Below the pieces are notes generated by a model. The model worked only from the letters and a program-made list of their open reading frames with translations. It did no database searches and was not told the DNA's origin. Position numbers and translations under genes: made by a program. Of a stretch of DNA of 64,000 nucleotides, positions 53,140 through 61,958 are shown piece by piece. The stretch covers positions 124,001-188,000 of the forward strand of contig NZ_JAFIQU010000002.1 in NCBI RefSeq assembly GCF_017355985.1, in the 5' to 3' direction. Numbering within the stretch: position 1 is the first letter of the stretch; each line of letters starts with the position of its first letter. This DNA is from Arenibaculum pallidiluteum. Its GTDB lineage: Bacteria; Pseudomonadota; Alphaproteobacteria; Azospirillales; Azospirillaceae.

Positions 53140-53856
53140 TCAGGCCGCTGCCTTCCGGCGCCGCACCGCGCCGAAGCCGGCGATGCCGGCGCCCAGCAGC
53201 GCGAGCGTCGCGGGCTCGGGCACCGCCTTGAAGTCCGCGGTGATGTACATCTTCGACGTCTTGCCCTCGGGGTTGAACCAGGCCTGGCCGTTGAGGCTGC
53301 CCGGATCGCCGCCGGCGAGGCTGTACTTCAGATCCGAGACCAGGATGCCGTTCAGGTTGAACGAGAGGTTCGAGAGGTCCGCCAGGGTGAGGCCGAAGAG
53401 CTTGTCGCCCGGGGGGTTGATGGAGTTCAGGATCTCGAGCGAGAAGGCCTCGACATCGCCCGCGGCGTTCGGCTGCGTGAAGTTGATCGACAGCGTGTAC
53501 TTCACGTTGAAGTCGTCGGGCGTGATGCTGGAGGAGGTGGCGCGGTTGGTCCAGACCAGCTCCGCCAGGATCACGTCGTTGGCGTCAGTGGCGACATTCC
53601 AGGTACGGTCGACCGCCGTCAGGGTCGAGCCAGCCGAGGGGAACCAGCCACCCTGGTAACCCCACTCGACCATGGTGTTCTGGCCGTTCGCCTGAGTGTC
53701 GGAGATTCTGCAGGTCTCGCCGTAGGTGCAGCCCGAAAGGTTCGAGAATGCACCGCCCGAGGTGCCGGCCACGATGGCGGCCTCGGCCATGGACCCGGCG
53801 AAGAGCACCGGCGCGAACATTCCGGCGGCGATGGCGAGCGTGCGAAGCTTGGTCAT
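53140..53856 (-). CDS. PEP-CTERM sorting domain surface protein
   Basis: A 238-residue exported protein. A signal peptide occupies about residues 1-26 (TLAIAAGMFAPVLFAGSMAEA). A beta-rich body follows, then the sorting signal VPEPATLALLGAGIAG and a basic RRRK tail. Exosortase (EpsH) cleaves such tails and places the protein in the exopolysaccharide-rich surface. No exosortase gene is in the window. The ATG has GGGGAGGA six bases upstream, and a sigma54-like promoter lies about 53 bases before it. Related proteins promote floc formation in Zoogloea. Confidence 0.93.
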   Translation of the reverse strand: MTKLRTLAIAAGMFAPVLFAGSMAEAAIVAGTSGGAFSNLSGCTYGETCRISDTQANGQNTMVEWGYQGGWFPSAGSTLTAVDRTWNVATDANDVILAELVWTNRATSSSITPDDFNVKYTLSINFTQPNAAGDVEAFSLEILNSINPPGDKLFGLTLADLSNLSFNLNGILVSDLKYSLAGGDPGSLNGQAWFNPEGKTSKMYITADFKAVPEPATLALLGAGIAGFGAVRRRKAAA

Positions 53857-53908
53857 GATGTCCTCCCCTAGAGGGCCGCCCGGGCTGGGCCGGCCATGCG
53901 GGGAGAAA

Positions 53909-53924
53909 AGCTAAAACTGTGCCA
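53909..53924 (-). promoter_or_regulatory. sigma54-like promoter of PEP-CTERM gene
   Basis: On the minus strand, TGGCACAGTTTTAGCT matches TGGCACGNNNNTTGCW at 10 of 12 fixed positions, with invariant GG and GC correctly spaced. Transcription would start about 42 bases before the ATG. PEP-CTERM genes in other bacteria are controlled by RpoN with PrsK/PrsR. Confidence 0.6.
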
Positions 53925-54016
53925 ATCTCAAAAATCGCGTAAAATCAAATACTTATTCACGCCGACGAGACGCGGCTGTAAAGTTCCCGGACTCCCGGGC
54001 CCGCCGCTGCGGGCCG

Positions 54017-55087
54017 TCACTGGCGCGCCGCTCGCGGCGCCTCCTGGATGCGGACGGCGATCTCGCGACGGCTGCCGCCGCGCTCGACCGTCATGGCCAC
54101 GCTTTCACCAACGCGCTTGAGCCCCACTCGGTTGCGCACCTGTGTCGCGCTGCGCACCGGGGTGCCGTCGATGGCCAGCACGATGTCGCCCGAGCGCAGT
54201 CCCGCGCGCTCCGCGGGAGAGCCCGGTTCGACGCCGCCGATCACCGCCCCCTCCATCAGGGACACGCCAGCCGCCTCGGCGAGATCCGGTGTCAGGTCCT
54301 GGATCGCCACGCCGATCCGGCCGCGGCGCACCTCGCCATACTCGACGATCTGCTCCATCACGGCGCGTGCCATGTTGACCGGCACGGCGAAGCCGATGCC
54401 CACATTGCCGCCGCTCGGCGCGAGGATCGCCGTGTTGATGCCGATCAGCCTCCCCCGGAGGTCGACCAGCGCCCCGCCGGAATTCCCGGGGTTGATCGAA
54501 GCGTCGGTCTGGATGAAGTCCTCGTAGCCCTCGACCTCGATGCCGCTGCGGCCGAGGGCGCTGATGATCCCCGAGGTCACCGTCTGGCCGAGCCCGAACG
54601 GGTTGCCGATCGCCACCACGTAATCGCCGACCTCGATCCGGTCGCTGTCACCCAGCGGCACGGCCGTCAGGTTCGCGCCCTGGATGCGCAGCACGGCGAT
54701 GTCGGTCCCGGGATCACGCCCGACGAGCTGGGCCTGGAAGCGGCGGTTGTCCTTGGTCGTCACCTCGATCGCGTCCGCGTTCTCCACCACATGGTTGTTG
54801 GTGAGCACGAAGCCCCGGCGGGCATCGACGATCACGCCCGACCCGCTCGAGCGCGTCTCGCGCTGACGCGGCATGTTGGGCAGATCGAAGAAGCGCCGGA
54901 AGAAGGGATCGTTGAACAGCGGGTTCTGGTTCGGCGCGCGGCCGCGCACGGCGATGTTCACGACCCCGGGCGTCACTTCCTGCAGCATCGGCGCCAAGGT
55001 GGGGACCGGTGCAGTCTGGGACAGGACGGGCTGAGGAGCGGCAAGGCCGCATGCGAGCGCGAGGACGGCGATCCGGGCAATCTTCAT
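54017..55087 (-). CDS. HtrA/DegP-like periplasmic serine protease with one PDZ domain
   Basis: A 356-residue exported protease. A signal peptide ends near LSQ (residue 24). The catalytic triad is H99 (TNNHVV), D129 (GTDIAVLRI) and S203 (GNSGG), all intact. A single PDZ domain covers about 258-350, so it is shorter than DegP/DegQ, which have two. It would degrade or refold misfolded periplasmic proteins. ATG at 55087 has GGAG upstream. The promoter must lie in the 226 bases before the divergent ygfZ-like gene. Confidence 0.92.
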   Translation of the reverse strand: MKIARIAVLALACGLAAPQPVLSQTAPVPTLAPMLQEVTPGVVNIAVRGRAPNQNPLFNDPFFRRFFDLPNMPRQRETRSSGSGVIVDARRGFVLTNNHVVENADAIEVTTKDNRRFQAQLVGRDPGTDIAVLRIQGANLTAVPLGDSDRIEVGDYVVAIGNPFGLGQTVTSGIISALGRSGIEVEGYEDFIQTDASINPGNSGGALVDLRGRLIGINTAILAPSGGNVGIGFAVPVNMARAVMEQIVEYGEVRRGRIGVAIQDLTPDLAEAAGVSLMEGAVIGGVEPGSPAERAGLRSGDIVLAIDGTPVRSATQVRNRVGLKRVGESVAMTVERGGSRREIAVRIQEAPRAARQ

Positions 55088-55313
55088 CGACAACTCTCCC
55101 TCCCGAGGCAGGCCTGGACGTCCATGCGGCGGGCCCGGCCGGGCGGTTTCGAGATATGCAGGGCCGGCCCGCGCGCAAGGGCGCGCGGCGCCCTGCCCCT
55201 CGGATCGACGCCCGCAGATCGAACGGTCGGGCCCGGGTCCTCGTTCCGCACCCTTGCCGGCCCCGCCGGGACGGCATACCTCTGGGACCTGCTGCGGGAA
55301 ACCGGGAACGATC

Positions 55314-56225
55314 ATGGCGCAGGGCGACAGGGGCTATGCAATGCTGGAGGGCCGCGGCGTGCTGGCGGTGGGCGGCGCGGAACGCGTTGAGTTCCTCCAG
55401 GGTCTGGTGACCAACGACATGCGTCGCGCCGGACCCGACCGCGCGGTCTGGTCGGCGTTGCTGACGCCCCAGGGCAAGTATCTCCACGACTTCCTTGTCG
55501 TGGGCCTGGGCGAGACGCTGTTGCTCGACTGCGAGGCCGAGCGGCGCGACGATCTGATGCGCCGCCTGAAGATCTATCGCCTGCGCGCCAAGGTTACCAT
55601 CGAGGACGTCACCGCCACCCTGACGGTCGCGGCAGCCTTCGGGCAGGGCGCCGCCGAGGCGCTGGGCCTTCCGGCCGAGGAGCCGGGTGCGGCGCGTCCC
55701 CTGGATGCCGGCATCGCCTTCGTCGACCCGCGCCTGCCGGCGCTCGGCGCCCGCGCCATTCTGCCGCGCGAGGAGGCCACCACCGCCCTTGCCGCGGCGG
55801 GCCTGCCGGCCCTGCCGGCCGACAGGTGGCAGGAGCTGCGACTACGCCTCGGCGTGCCCGAGGGGAGCGGCGACATGGAGGTCGAGAAGGCCATCCTGCT
55901 GGAGAACGGCTTCGACGCCCTGGACGGGGTTGCGTGGGACAAGGGTTGCTACGTCGGGCAGGAGCTGACGGCCCGGACCCGCTATCGCGGCCTCGTGAAG
56001 AAGCGCCTGGTACCGGTTCGCGTCGAGGGGCCGATGCCGCCGCCCGGAACGCCCGTGACCCTCGGCGGGCGCGATGCAGGCCAGCTCCGCGCTGGCCTCG
56101 GAGACCGGGCGCTCGCCCTCCTCCGGATCGAGGAGCTCGACCGCCTGGCCGAGGAAGGGGGCGAGCTGACGGCCGGCGAGGCGCGGCTGCACCCCGAACG
56201 GGCTGCCTGGAACACCCGGCTGTAG
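55314..56225 (+). CDS. ygfZ: YgfZ/GcvT-like tetrahydrofolate-binding protein
   Basis: A 303-residue protein of the YgfZ (IbaG/Iba57-related) family. The signature KGCYVGQELTART lies at residues 210-222 with the conserved Cys212; FLQGLVTNDM and GKYLHDF are seen near the N-terminus. It helps make or repair certain iron-sulfur clusters, using folate. It is divergent from the protease gene and stands alone before galE. A housekeeping gene, unrelated to the glycan clusters. Confidence 0.92.
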   Translation: MAQGDRGYAMLEGRGVLAVGGAERVEFLQGLVTNDMRRAGPDRAVWSALLTPQGKYLHDFLVVGLGETLLLDCEAERRDDLMRRLKIYRLRAKVTIEDVTATLTVAAAFGQGAAEALGLPAEEPGAARPLDAGIAFVDPRLPALGARAILPREEATTALAAAGLPALPADRWQELRLRLGVPEGSGDMEVEKAILLENGFDALDGVAWDKGCYVGQELTARTRYRGLVKKRLVPVRVEGPMPPPGTPVTLGGRDAGQLRAGLGDRALALLRIEELDRLAEEGGELTAGEARLHPERAAWNTRL

Positions 56226-56312
56226 CCTTGGCGTCGCGGCGCCGGGCTGCGAAGCTGTGCCCGGCCCGCGCATCCGCGCGGGCGCAGCGCTGACAACGAC
56301 GGGTGGGGTGAG

Positions 56313-57299
56313 ATGGCGGGTGTTCTCGTGACCGGCGGCGCCGGCTTCGTCGGATCGCATGTTGCCAAGGCGCTCGCCGCGCGCGGCCACCGGCCGGTGG
56401 TGCTGGACGATCTTTCCCAGGGGCACAGGGACGCCGTGCGCTGGGGGCCGCTGGAGGTCGCGTCGCTGCACGACACCGGCGCCTTGGAGGAAATCCTGGC
56501 CCGCCACGGGATCGAATGCGTGATCCACTGCGCGGCCTCGATCTCCGTTGGCGAATCCGTCAGCGACCCCGGCCGCTACTACCACAACAACGTCCGCGGC
56601 ACCCTCTCCCTGCTTGAGGCGATGCGGACGGCCGGCGTCGGCGCGCTGGTCTTCTCCAGCACGGCCGCCGTCTACGGTACGCCGCAGGCGGTGCCGCTGA
56701 CCGAGGACCATCCGATCGCGCCGATCAATCCCTATGGCGCGGGGAAGGTCATGGCCGAGACCATGATGCGCGATTTCGGCAGCGCGCATGGGCTGCGGAC
56801 CGTCGTGCTGCGCTACTTCAACGCCTCGGGCGCGGACCCCGACGGCGAGCTCGGCGAGCGACACGATCCGGAGACCCACGCGATCCCGCTGCTGCTCTTC
56901 GCCGCCATGGGGCACCGGCCCGCCTTCCGCGTCTTCGGCACCGACTACGCGACCCCCGACGGCACGGCCGTGCGCGACTACGTGCACGTCTCCGACCTGG
57001 CGCAGGCCCATTGCGCCGCCGTCGACCGGCTGCTGTCCGGAGGGTCGGGGCTGACGCTGAACCTCGGCAGCGGCGCGGGCACCTCGGTCGCGACCCTGAT
57101 AGAGGCCGTGCGCCGCGTCACCGGCTCCGCCGTCCCCGTCGAGATGGCGCCGAAGCGCGCGGGCGACCCGCCCGTCCTGGTCGCCGATTCAACCCGGGCG
57201 CGCGAGCTGCTGGAGTGGCGGCCGCGCTTTGAGGACGTCGAGACCATCGTGGGCACGGCCTGGCGCTGGTACCTGCGCAACCCGCCCCGCCCTGCCTGA
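56313..57299 (+). CDS. galE: UDP-glucose 4-epimerase
   Basis: A 328-residue GalE. NAD motif TGGAGFVGSHVA (residues 7-18), DDLSQGHRDAV, HCAASISVGESVSDPGRYY, FSSTAAVYG, NPYGAGK (catalytic Tyr and Lys), LRYFNASGADPDGELGE and GTDYATPDGTAVRDYVHV are all conserved GalE features. It interconverts UDP-glucose and UDP-galactose and feeds surface glycan synthesis. Start at ATG 56313 with GGGGTGAG close upstream. Confidence 0.95.
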   Translation: MAGVLVTGGAGFVGSHVAKALAARGHRPVVLDDLSQGHRDAVRWGPLEVASLHDTGALEEILARHGIECVIHCAASISVGESVSDPGRYYHNNVRGTLSLLEAMRTAGVGALVFSSTAAVYGTPQAVPLTEDHPIAPINPYGAGKVMAETMMRDFGSAHGLRTVVLRYFNASGADPDGELGERHDPETHAIPLLLFAAMGHRPAFRVFGTDYATPDGTAVRDYVHVSDLAQAHCAAVDRLLSGGSGLTLNLGSGAGTSVATLIEAVRRVTGSAVPVEMAPKRAGDPPVLVADSTRARELLEWRPRFEDVETIVGTAWRWYLRNPPRPA

Positions 57300-57505
57300 G
57301 GTGACCCGCCTGAGGCGCGCGTCGGCCAACGCGGACCGGGCCGCCCGGCGGGAGCGGCCCGGCGTGCGACCTGTGACGATCCTTGGCCGCCGGGTGGCTT
57401 CCTTGATGGCCCGGGACACCGCGTGATATCCCTCCAAAGCGCACGGGAAAAAGTGCCGCGGCCGGTTCGGCCCGGGACGGCCCGCCGCGGCCTCGTGAGG
57501 GTTTC

Positions 57506-58840
57506 ATGGATACGCCGATCGCGCTGCTCGTCTTCAACCGCCCTGACGTGACGGCACAGGTCTTCGCGCGCATCGCCGCCCAGAAGCCCAGGACGCTGCT
57601 GGTCGTCGCGGATGGTCCGCGCGCAGACCGGCCCGGCGAGGCCGAGCTGTGCGAGCAGACCCGGCGCATCGCGACCGCCGTCGACTGGGACTGCCGGGTT
57701 CTGACGAACTTCTCGGATACCAACCTCGGCTGCGGGCTGCGCGTGTCCTCCGGGCTCGACTGGGTGTTCGAGACCGTCGATCGCGCCATCATCCTGGAGG
57801 ATGACTGCCTGGCCGGGCCCGACTTCTTCCGTTTCTGCGAGGAGATGCTGGACCGCTACGCCGACGATCCCCGCATCGGCGTGATCAGCGGCAACTATCA
57901 CCTGTCCGAGGACTTCCGGCCGCCCGGCAGCTATTTCTTCTCACGCTATCCCTTCATCTGGGGCTGGGCCACCTGGCGGCGCACATGGCGCCATTACGAC
58001 TGGCGGGTCGCGCGCCTGGCCGAGGCCGAGCGCGAGGGCGTGCTCGACAACCTGTTCGATCCCCCCGTGGCCCATTACTGGAAGGCGATCTTCCGCCGCA
58101 TCCAGGCCGACCCGCACTTCACCTGGGACTATCAGCTCAGCTTTGCGCTGATGGCCCAGGGCCTGCTGAACATCGTCCCCTCCGTGAACCTTGTGTCGAA
58201 CATCGGCTTCGCCAGGCCGGACGCCACCCACACCCCGCACGACAGCCCGCTTGCCAACCGGCCCTGCGGCACCCTTCCGGCGGAGCTCGAGCATCCCGCC
58301 TTCGTCGTCGCGAACCGAGAGGCCGACCGCCAGCACGCGCGGGTGGTCTACGGCATCGTCGACAACGCGTCCGAGGCCGCGGGCGTCCTGCTGGACCTCG
58401 CGGTCGAGCAGCTCGGCAAGGGGAAGGACCACGAGGCGCGCGTCCTGCTGCAGCACACGCTGTCCCGCGGCAGCCTGACGCCCGAGGAGGCGGCGCTCGC
58501 GGGCGTCACCGCATGGCGCCTGGGATATGCGGAGGCGGCGTTCGACCTGCTGGCCGGCGCCGCCTCGCAGCGGCCGGCCAACTGGATGATCAGCGCCAAT
58601 CTCGGTCTGGTCGCACGCGCCATGGGACGCCCGGCAGAGGCAAGGCGGGCGCTGGAGCGCGCGGTCGCACTCCAGGAGGAATCGGCCGAGCTGCACTTGA
58701 ACCTCGCCGGGGTCCTGACCGAAATCGGCGACCACGCCGGTGCCTTGCATCACCAGCGCCGCGGCCTGGAGCTGGAGCCCGGGAACGCCGCGGCACGGCA
58801 GGACCTCGCGCGCATGGAAACGGCCGCGAGCCTCGCGTGA
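57506..58840 (+). CDS. GT2-like glycosyltransferase with C-terminal TPR domain
   Basis: A 444-residue protein. Residues 1-260 resemble the HlpA-like glycosyltransferase group (start PIALLVFNRPDVT, possible DxD-type EDDCLAGPDFF, then WGWATWRRTW). The C-terminal 130 residues are alpha-helical TPR repeats (GLVARAMGRPAEARRALERA, then NLAGVLTEIGDHAGALHHQR). Start ATG 57506 with GAGGG upstream. It may glycosylate a protein or lipid, with the TPR domain guiding acceptors. Substrate unknown. Confidence 0.8.
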   Translation: MDTPIALLVFNRPDVTAQVFARIAAQKPRTLLVVADGPRADRPGEAELCEQTRRIATAVDWDCRVLTNFSDTNLGCGLRVSSGLDWVFETVDRAIILEDDCLAGPDFFRFCEEMLDRYADDPRIGVISGNYHLSEDFRPPGSYFFSRYPFIWGWATWRRTWRHYDWRVARLAEAEREGVLDNLFDPPVAHYWKAIFRRIQADPHFTWDYQLSFALMAQGLLNIVPSVNLVSNIGFARPDATHTPHDSPLANRPCGTLPAELEHPAFVVANREADRQHARVVYGIVDNASEAAGVLLDLAVEQLGKGKDHEARVLLQHTLSRGSLTPEEAALAGVTAWRLGYAEAAFDLLAGAASQRPANWMISANLGLVARAMGRPAEARRALERAVALQEESAELHLNLAGVLTEIGDHAGALHHQRRGLELEPGNAAARQDLARMETAASLA

Positions 58841-59050
58841 CGGTCTCGGCCCGCCCCACGGGAAAGTCCACGCCGATCGCCACACGCCAGCCCCGGGCAA
58901 CAATCGGCCATTGCCTCGGGACCGGAGCGTTGTCGGATTGAGTGGAACTGCTGCGGGCAGCGCCGGAACGGAGCCGACCGCCCCAGGACTGGCCGATGCG
59001 CACGCTGCCTCCGCATAGGCGATCGTCTGGGTCCGGATCGCCGGCACGTT

Positions 59051-59791
59051 TCAGGCGACGGTCGCGCCTGCGTCTACGGCCCAGGCCGCGCCGTTCACAT
59101 GCGCCGCCTCCGCCGACAGGAGAAAGGCGACGACCCCCGCCACGTCCTCCGGCCGTCCGTAGGCTGCGGACATGGCTGCCCGCCGGATGCCGCCGTCCTT
59201 CCGGGCCTGGGCGTCGAGCGCGCGGATCATGCGCGTCTCGATCGGGCCCGTTAGGACCGCGTTGACCCGGATCGCGGTGCCCGCGACGTCGAGCGCGGCG
59301 ACGCGCGTGAGCCCGAGGACGGCGTGCTTCGTCGCAACGTAGCCTGCGAGCCCCGGCCGGCCGCGGACGGCCGAGCTGGAGGCGGTATTCACGACCGCCC
59401 CCGTCCCGCGCCGGCGCATGCGGCCGAGGACGTGCTTGAGGCCGAGGAATACGCCCCTCGCGTTCACGGCCATGAGCTGGTCGAACACCTCGTCTGGATA
59501 GTCGAAGATGGGAGCGACGACGCCTTCGACTCCCGCATTGTTGGCGAATGCGTCGATCGCCCCCAGACGCTCCTCGGTCGCTGCGACGAAGCCCTCGACC
59601 TCGGCGCTGCGCGAGACGTCGGCCTTCAGGAAGAGGGCCCTGCGTCCCATGGCCTCGACAAGCCGGGCGGTCTGCGCACCGCGGTCGCCGTCCAGGTCGA
59701 CGACCGCCACGTCGGCGCCGCCAGCGGCGAGCCGCAGGGCGATGGCACGTCCGATGCCACCGCCCCCGCCCGTCACCAGCGCCACGCTCAC
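59051..59791 (-). CDS. short-chain dehydrogenase/reductase
   Basis: A 246-residue classical SDR. NAD motif TGGGGGIG (7-14), NNAG (84-87), Ser139 region (ASSS), catalytic Y151 and K155 (YVATK) are in place. The substrate is probably a hydroxy- or keto-acid or alcohol, judging from the operon. Its ATG overlaps the stop of the solute-binding protein gene by four bases. Confidence 0.9.
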   Translation of the reverse strand: MSVALVTGGGGGIGRAIALRLAAGGADVAVVDLDGDRGAQTARLVEAMGRRALFLKADVSRSAEVEGFVAATEERLGAIDAFANNAGVEGVVAPIFDYPDEVFDQLMAVNARGVFLGLKHVLGRMRRRGTGAVVNTASSSAVRGRPGLAGYVATKHAVLGLTRVAALDVAGTAIRVNAVLTGPIETRMIRALDAQARKDGGIRRAAMSAAYGRPEDVAGVVAFLLSAEAAHVNGAAWAVDAGATVA

Positions 59792-61038
59792 GACTTCACC
59801 AGGGGGCAGCCGCCTTCGTTCAGTGGACGCCAGACCTGCTCGGCCGGGATCGTCCGCAGGACATGGTAGTAGTCCCAGGGATACCTGGATTCCGCCGGCA
59901 TCTTCACCTGGAACAGGTACATCGGATGGACCTTGCGCCCGTCGACGCGGATGCTGCCCTTGCCGAACAGCGGATCATCGGTCGGCAGCGCCTTCATCCT
60001 GGCGACGACCTCGGCGCCGTCCGCGCTGCCGCCCGCGGCCTCCACGGCGCGGAGATAGTGCAGCACCGAAGCGTAGGCGCCGGCATGGAGCGCGCTGGGA
60101 TAGCGGCCTTCGTTGCGCGGCGCGAAGCGCTTCGTCCACGCGCGCGTCTCGTCGTTGAGATCCCAGTAGAATGCCTCGGTGAACTGCAGCCCCTTGGCGA
60201 CGTCGAGCCCGAGGGAGTGGACATCGGTGACGTAGAGGACGGTCGCGACCAGGCGCTGGCCGCCCTGGGGCACGCCGAACTCCACCGCCTGCTTGATGGA
60301 GGTGATGGTGTCGCCGCCGGCGTTGATGAGGCCGATCACCTGGGCCTGCGAGGTCTGCGCCTGTAGGATGTAGGAGGAGAAGTCCGGCGTGTTCAGGGGG
60401 GCGCGCACGCTGCCGATGACCTGGCCGCCGTTGCGGGCCACGACGTTCTTGACGTCCTGCTCCATGGCATGGCCGAAGGCGTAGTCGGCCGTCAGGGTGA
60501 ACCAGGTCTTGCCGCCGGACTGCACGACGGCCGTGGCGGCGCCGGTGGCGAGCGCGTAGGTGTCGTAGGTCCAGTGGATGGTGTTGGGCGAGCAGGCCTT
60601 GCCGGTCAGGTCCGAGGACGACGGGCCCGACGCCAGCATGACCTTGTTCTTGTCGCGCACGATGTTGCCGACCGCGAGCGCCACCGCGGAGTTGGGGACG
60701 TCGACGATCACGTCGACGCCGTCCTGGTCGATCCATCGGCGCGCGGTGGCGGCCGCGATATCCGCCTTGTTCTGGTGGTCGGCGCCGATGACCTCCACCT
60801 TCAGCTTGCCGCCGGCAGCATTGAAGTCTTCGACAGCCATCTGCGCCGCGAGGACCGAGCCCTTGCCCGTCACGTCGGCGTAGAGGCTCGACATGTCGGT
60901 GAGCACGCCGATGCGCAGCGGCTTCGCGTCCTGCGCCGAGGCAGCCCAGGGCGCTGCGGCGAGGGCAAGCGCCCCCGCGAGGGCGAGGGTGCCCAGCCGG
61001 CCGATCCGCCTGACGCTGTCGAAGATGTCCGCGTTCAT
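59788..61038 (-). CDS. ABC transporter substrate-binding protein, branched-chain amino acid type
   Basis: A 416-residue exported binding protein of the LivK/periplasmic type I family. The signal peptide reaches about residue 36 (AASAQ); the mature protein starts LRIGVLTDMSSLYADVTGKG. Its ligand is not obvious; relatives bind amides, aromatic acids or hydroxy acids. No permease or ATPase gene is seen nearby, so it may work with transporters elsewhere. ATG 61038 has GGGAGG eight bases upstream. It is coupled to the SDR gene. Confidence 0.92.
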   Translation of the reverse strand: MNADIFDSVRRIGRLGTLALAGALALAAAPWAASAQDAKPLRIGVLTDMSSLYADVTGKGSVLAAQMAVEDFNAAGGKLKVEVIGADHQNKADIAAATARRWIDQDGVDVIVDVPNSAVALAVGNIVRDKNKVMLASGPSSSDLTGKACSPNTIHWTYDTYALATGAATAVVQSGGKTWFTLTADYAFGHAMEQDVKNVVARNGGQVIGSVRAPLNTPDFSSYILQAQTSQAQVIGLINAGGDTITSIKQAVEFGVPQGGQRLVATVLYVTDVHSLGLDVAKGLQFTEAFYWDLNDETRAWTKRFAPRNEGRYPSALHAGAYASVLHYLRAVEAAGGSADGAEVVARMKALPTDDPLFGKGSIRVDGRKVHPMYLFQVKMPAESRYPWDYYHVLRTIPAEQVWRPLNEGGCPLVKS

Positions 61039-61136
61039 CTCGTGGTCCTCCCGATGGTTGTTCTCTCTTCAGGTCCGGCGAACATGGTCGGCCGGGATCA
61101 GGCGGTCGGCGATCAGCGAGTCAGGGGATCAGGGAG

Positions 61137-61910
61137 TTAGGGGATCAGGCGCTTCAGGAGCCGCCGGTCTTCCACGGCGAAGCCGCCGCCATAGACGTCG
61201 GACACCATGAACTGCGCCGACAGGATTTCGGGCTCGAGCGCGGTGAGGGGATCGAACCGGCTCGGGTGGAGCTTCATGGCGGCGTAGCCCGGCACCGGCG
61301 CCGAATAGGAGAGCGGCGTGCGCCGGTACACGACGTCGGCATAGGCGGTCTCGAGACGCTCCGGATGGGGCAGGCGCCGCACATGGATCTCGCCGGCCGG
61401 CTGCTCGGCGCCGTCGACGAGCCGCACGACCGGGGCCGTCGGGTCCGGCGCGAAGGAGAAGTCCGCAAGCTGGCCGCCGCGCCGGTTGACCCAGCCCTCG
61501 ATCGCGCCGTTGGGGGTCTCGTCGAAGCGGTAGGTGCAGTCCTTCTTCGTGTAGCCGAAGAGCTCACGCCCCGCAGCGATACCCATGGGATCGCTGCAGT
61601 ACATGTAGATGTGGGTCTGGGTGAAAAGCCCCTCGTAGCGCACGGGGACGGTGACCATCAGGTCGAACATCCGGCCGTTGTGCAGCGACAGGGTATGCCC
61701 GGGCGAGGCCATGAAGCGGAACGCCACCCGATCGTTGACGAGCTCGAAGGGTGTGTCGGCCAGCAGGGCCTCCGTCTTCCTCCGATCGACCCGCGTCATC
61801 ACCTCGAGCGTGCGCAGCGCGCATTCCCATTCCACCGGATAGGCCGGCGAATAGGGCGGGTTCACGCCGCTGCCGGGGTGCATCTCGTAGTCGCCGAACA
61901 TCTTGTCCAT
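61137..61910 (-). CDS. acetoacetate decarboxylase family protein
   Basis: A 257-residue member of the acetoacetate decarboxylase (ADC) fold. GRELFGYTKKDC carries a candidate Schiff-base lysine (K122 or K123), and YMYCSDPMGIAAG precedes it. Whether it decarboxylates acetoacetate, or is an ADC-like lyase or hydrolase, is not clear. Start ATG 61910 follows GGGAGGT by six bases. It is in line with the oxidase and binding protein genes. Confidence 0.85.
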   Translation of the reverse strand: MDKMFGDYEMHPGSGVNPPYSPAYPVEWECALRTLEVMTRVDRRKTEALLADTPFELVNDRVAFRFMASPGHTLSLHNGRMFDLMVTVPVRYEGLFTQTHIYMYCSDPMGIAAGRELFGYTKKDCTYRFDETPNGAIEGWVNRRGGQLADFSFAPDPTAPVVRLVDGAEQPAGEIHVRRLPHPERLETAYADVVYRRTPLSYSAPVPGYAAMKLHPSRFDPLTALEPEILSAQFMVSDVYGGGFAVEDRRLLKRLIP

Positions 61911-61958
61911 CTTGTGACCTCCCAGAGCCGGCCGCACCGACGGCCGACGATGCCGTTT

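Noticed and set aside
61085-61146. Short repeats of GGGATCAGG as a binding-site array
   Set aside because: The copies are irregular in spacing and overlap the stop of the ADC-family gene; no consistent unit could be defined.
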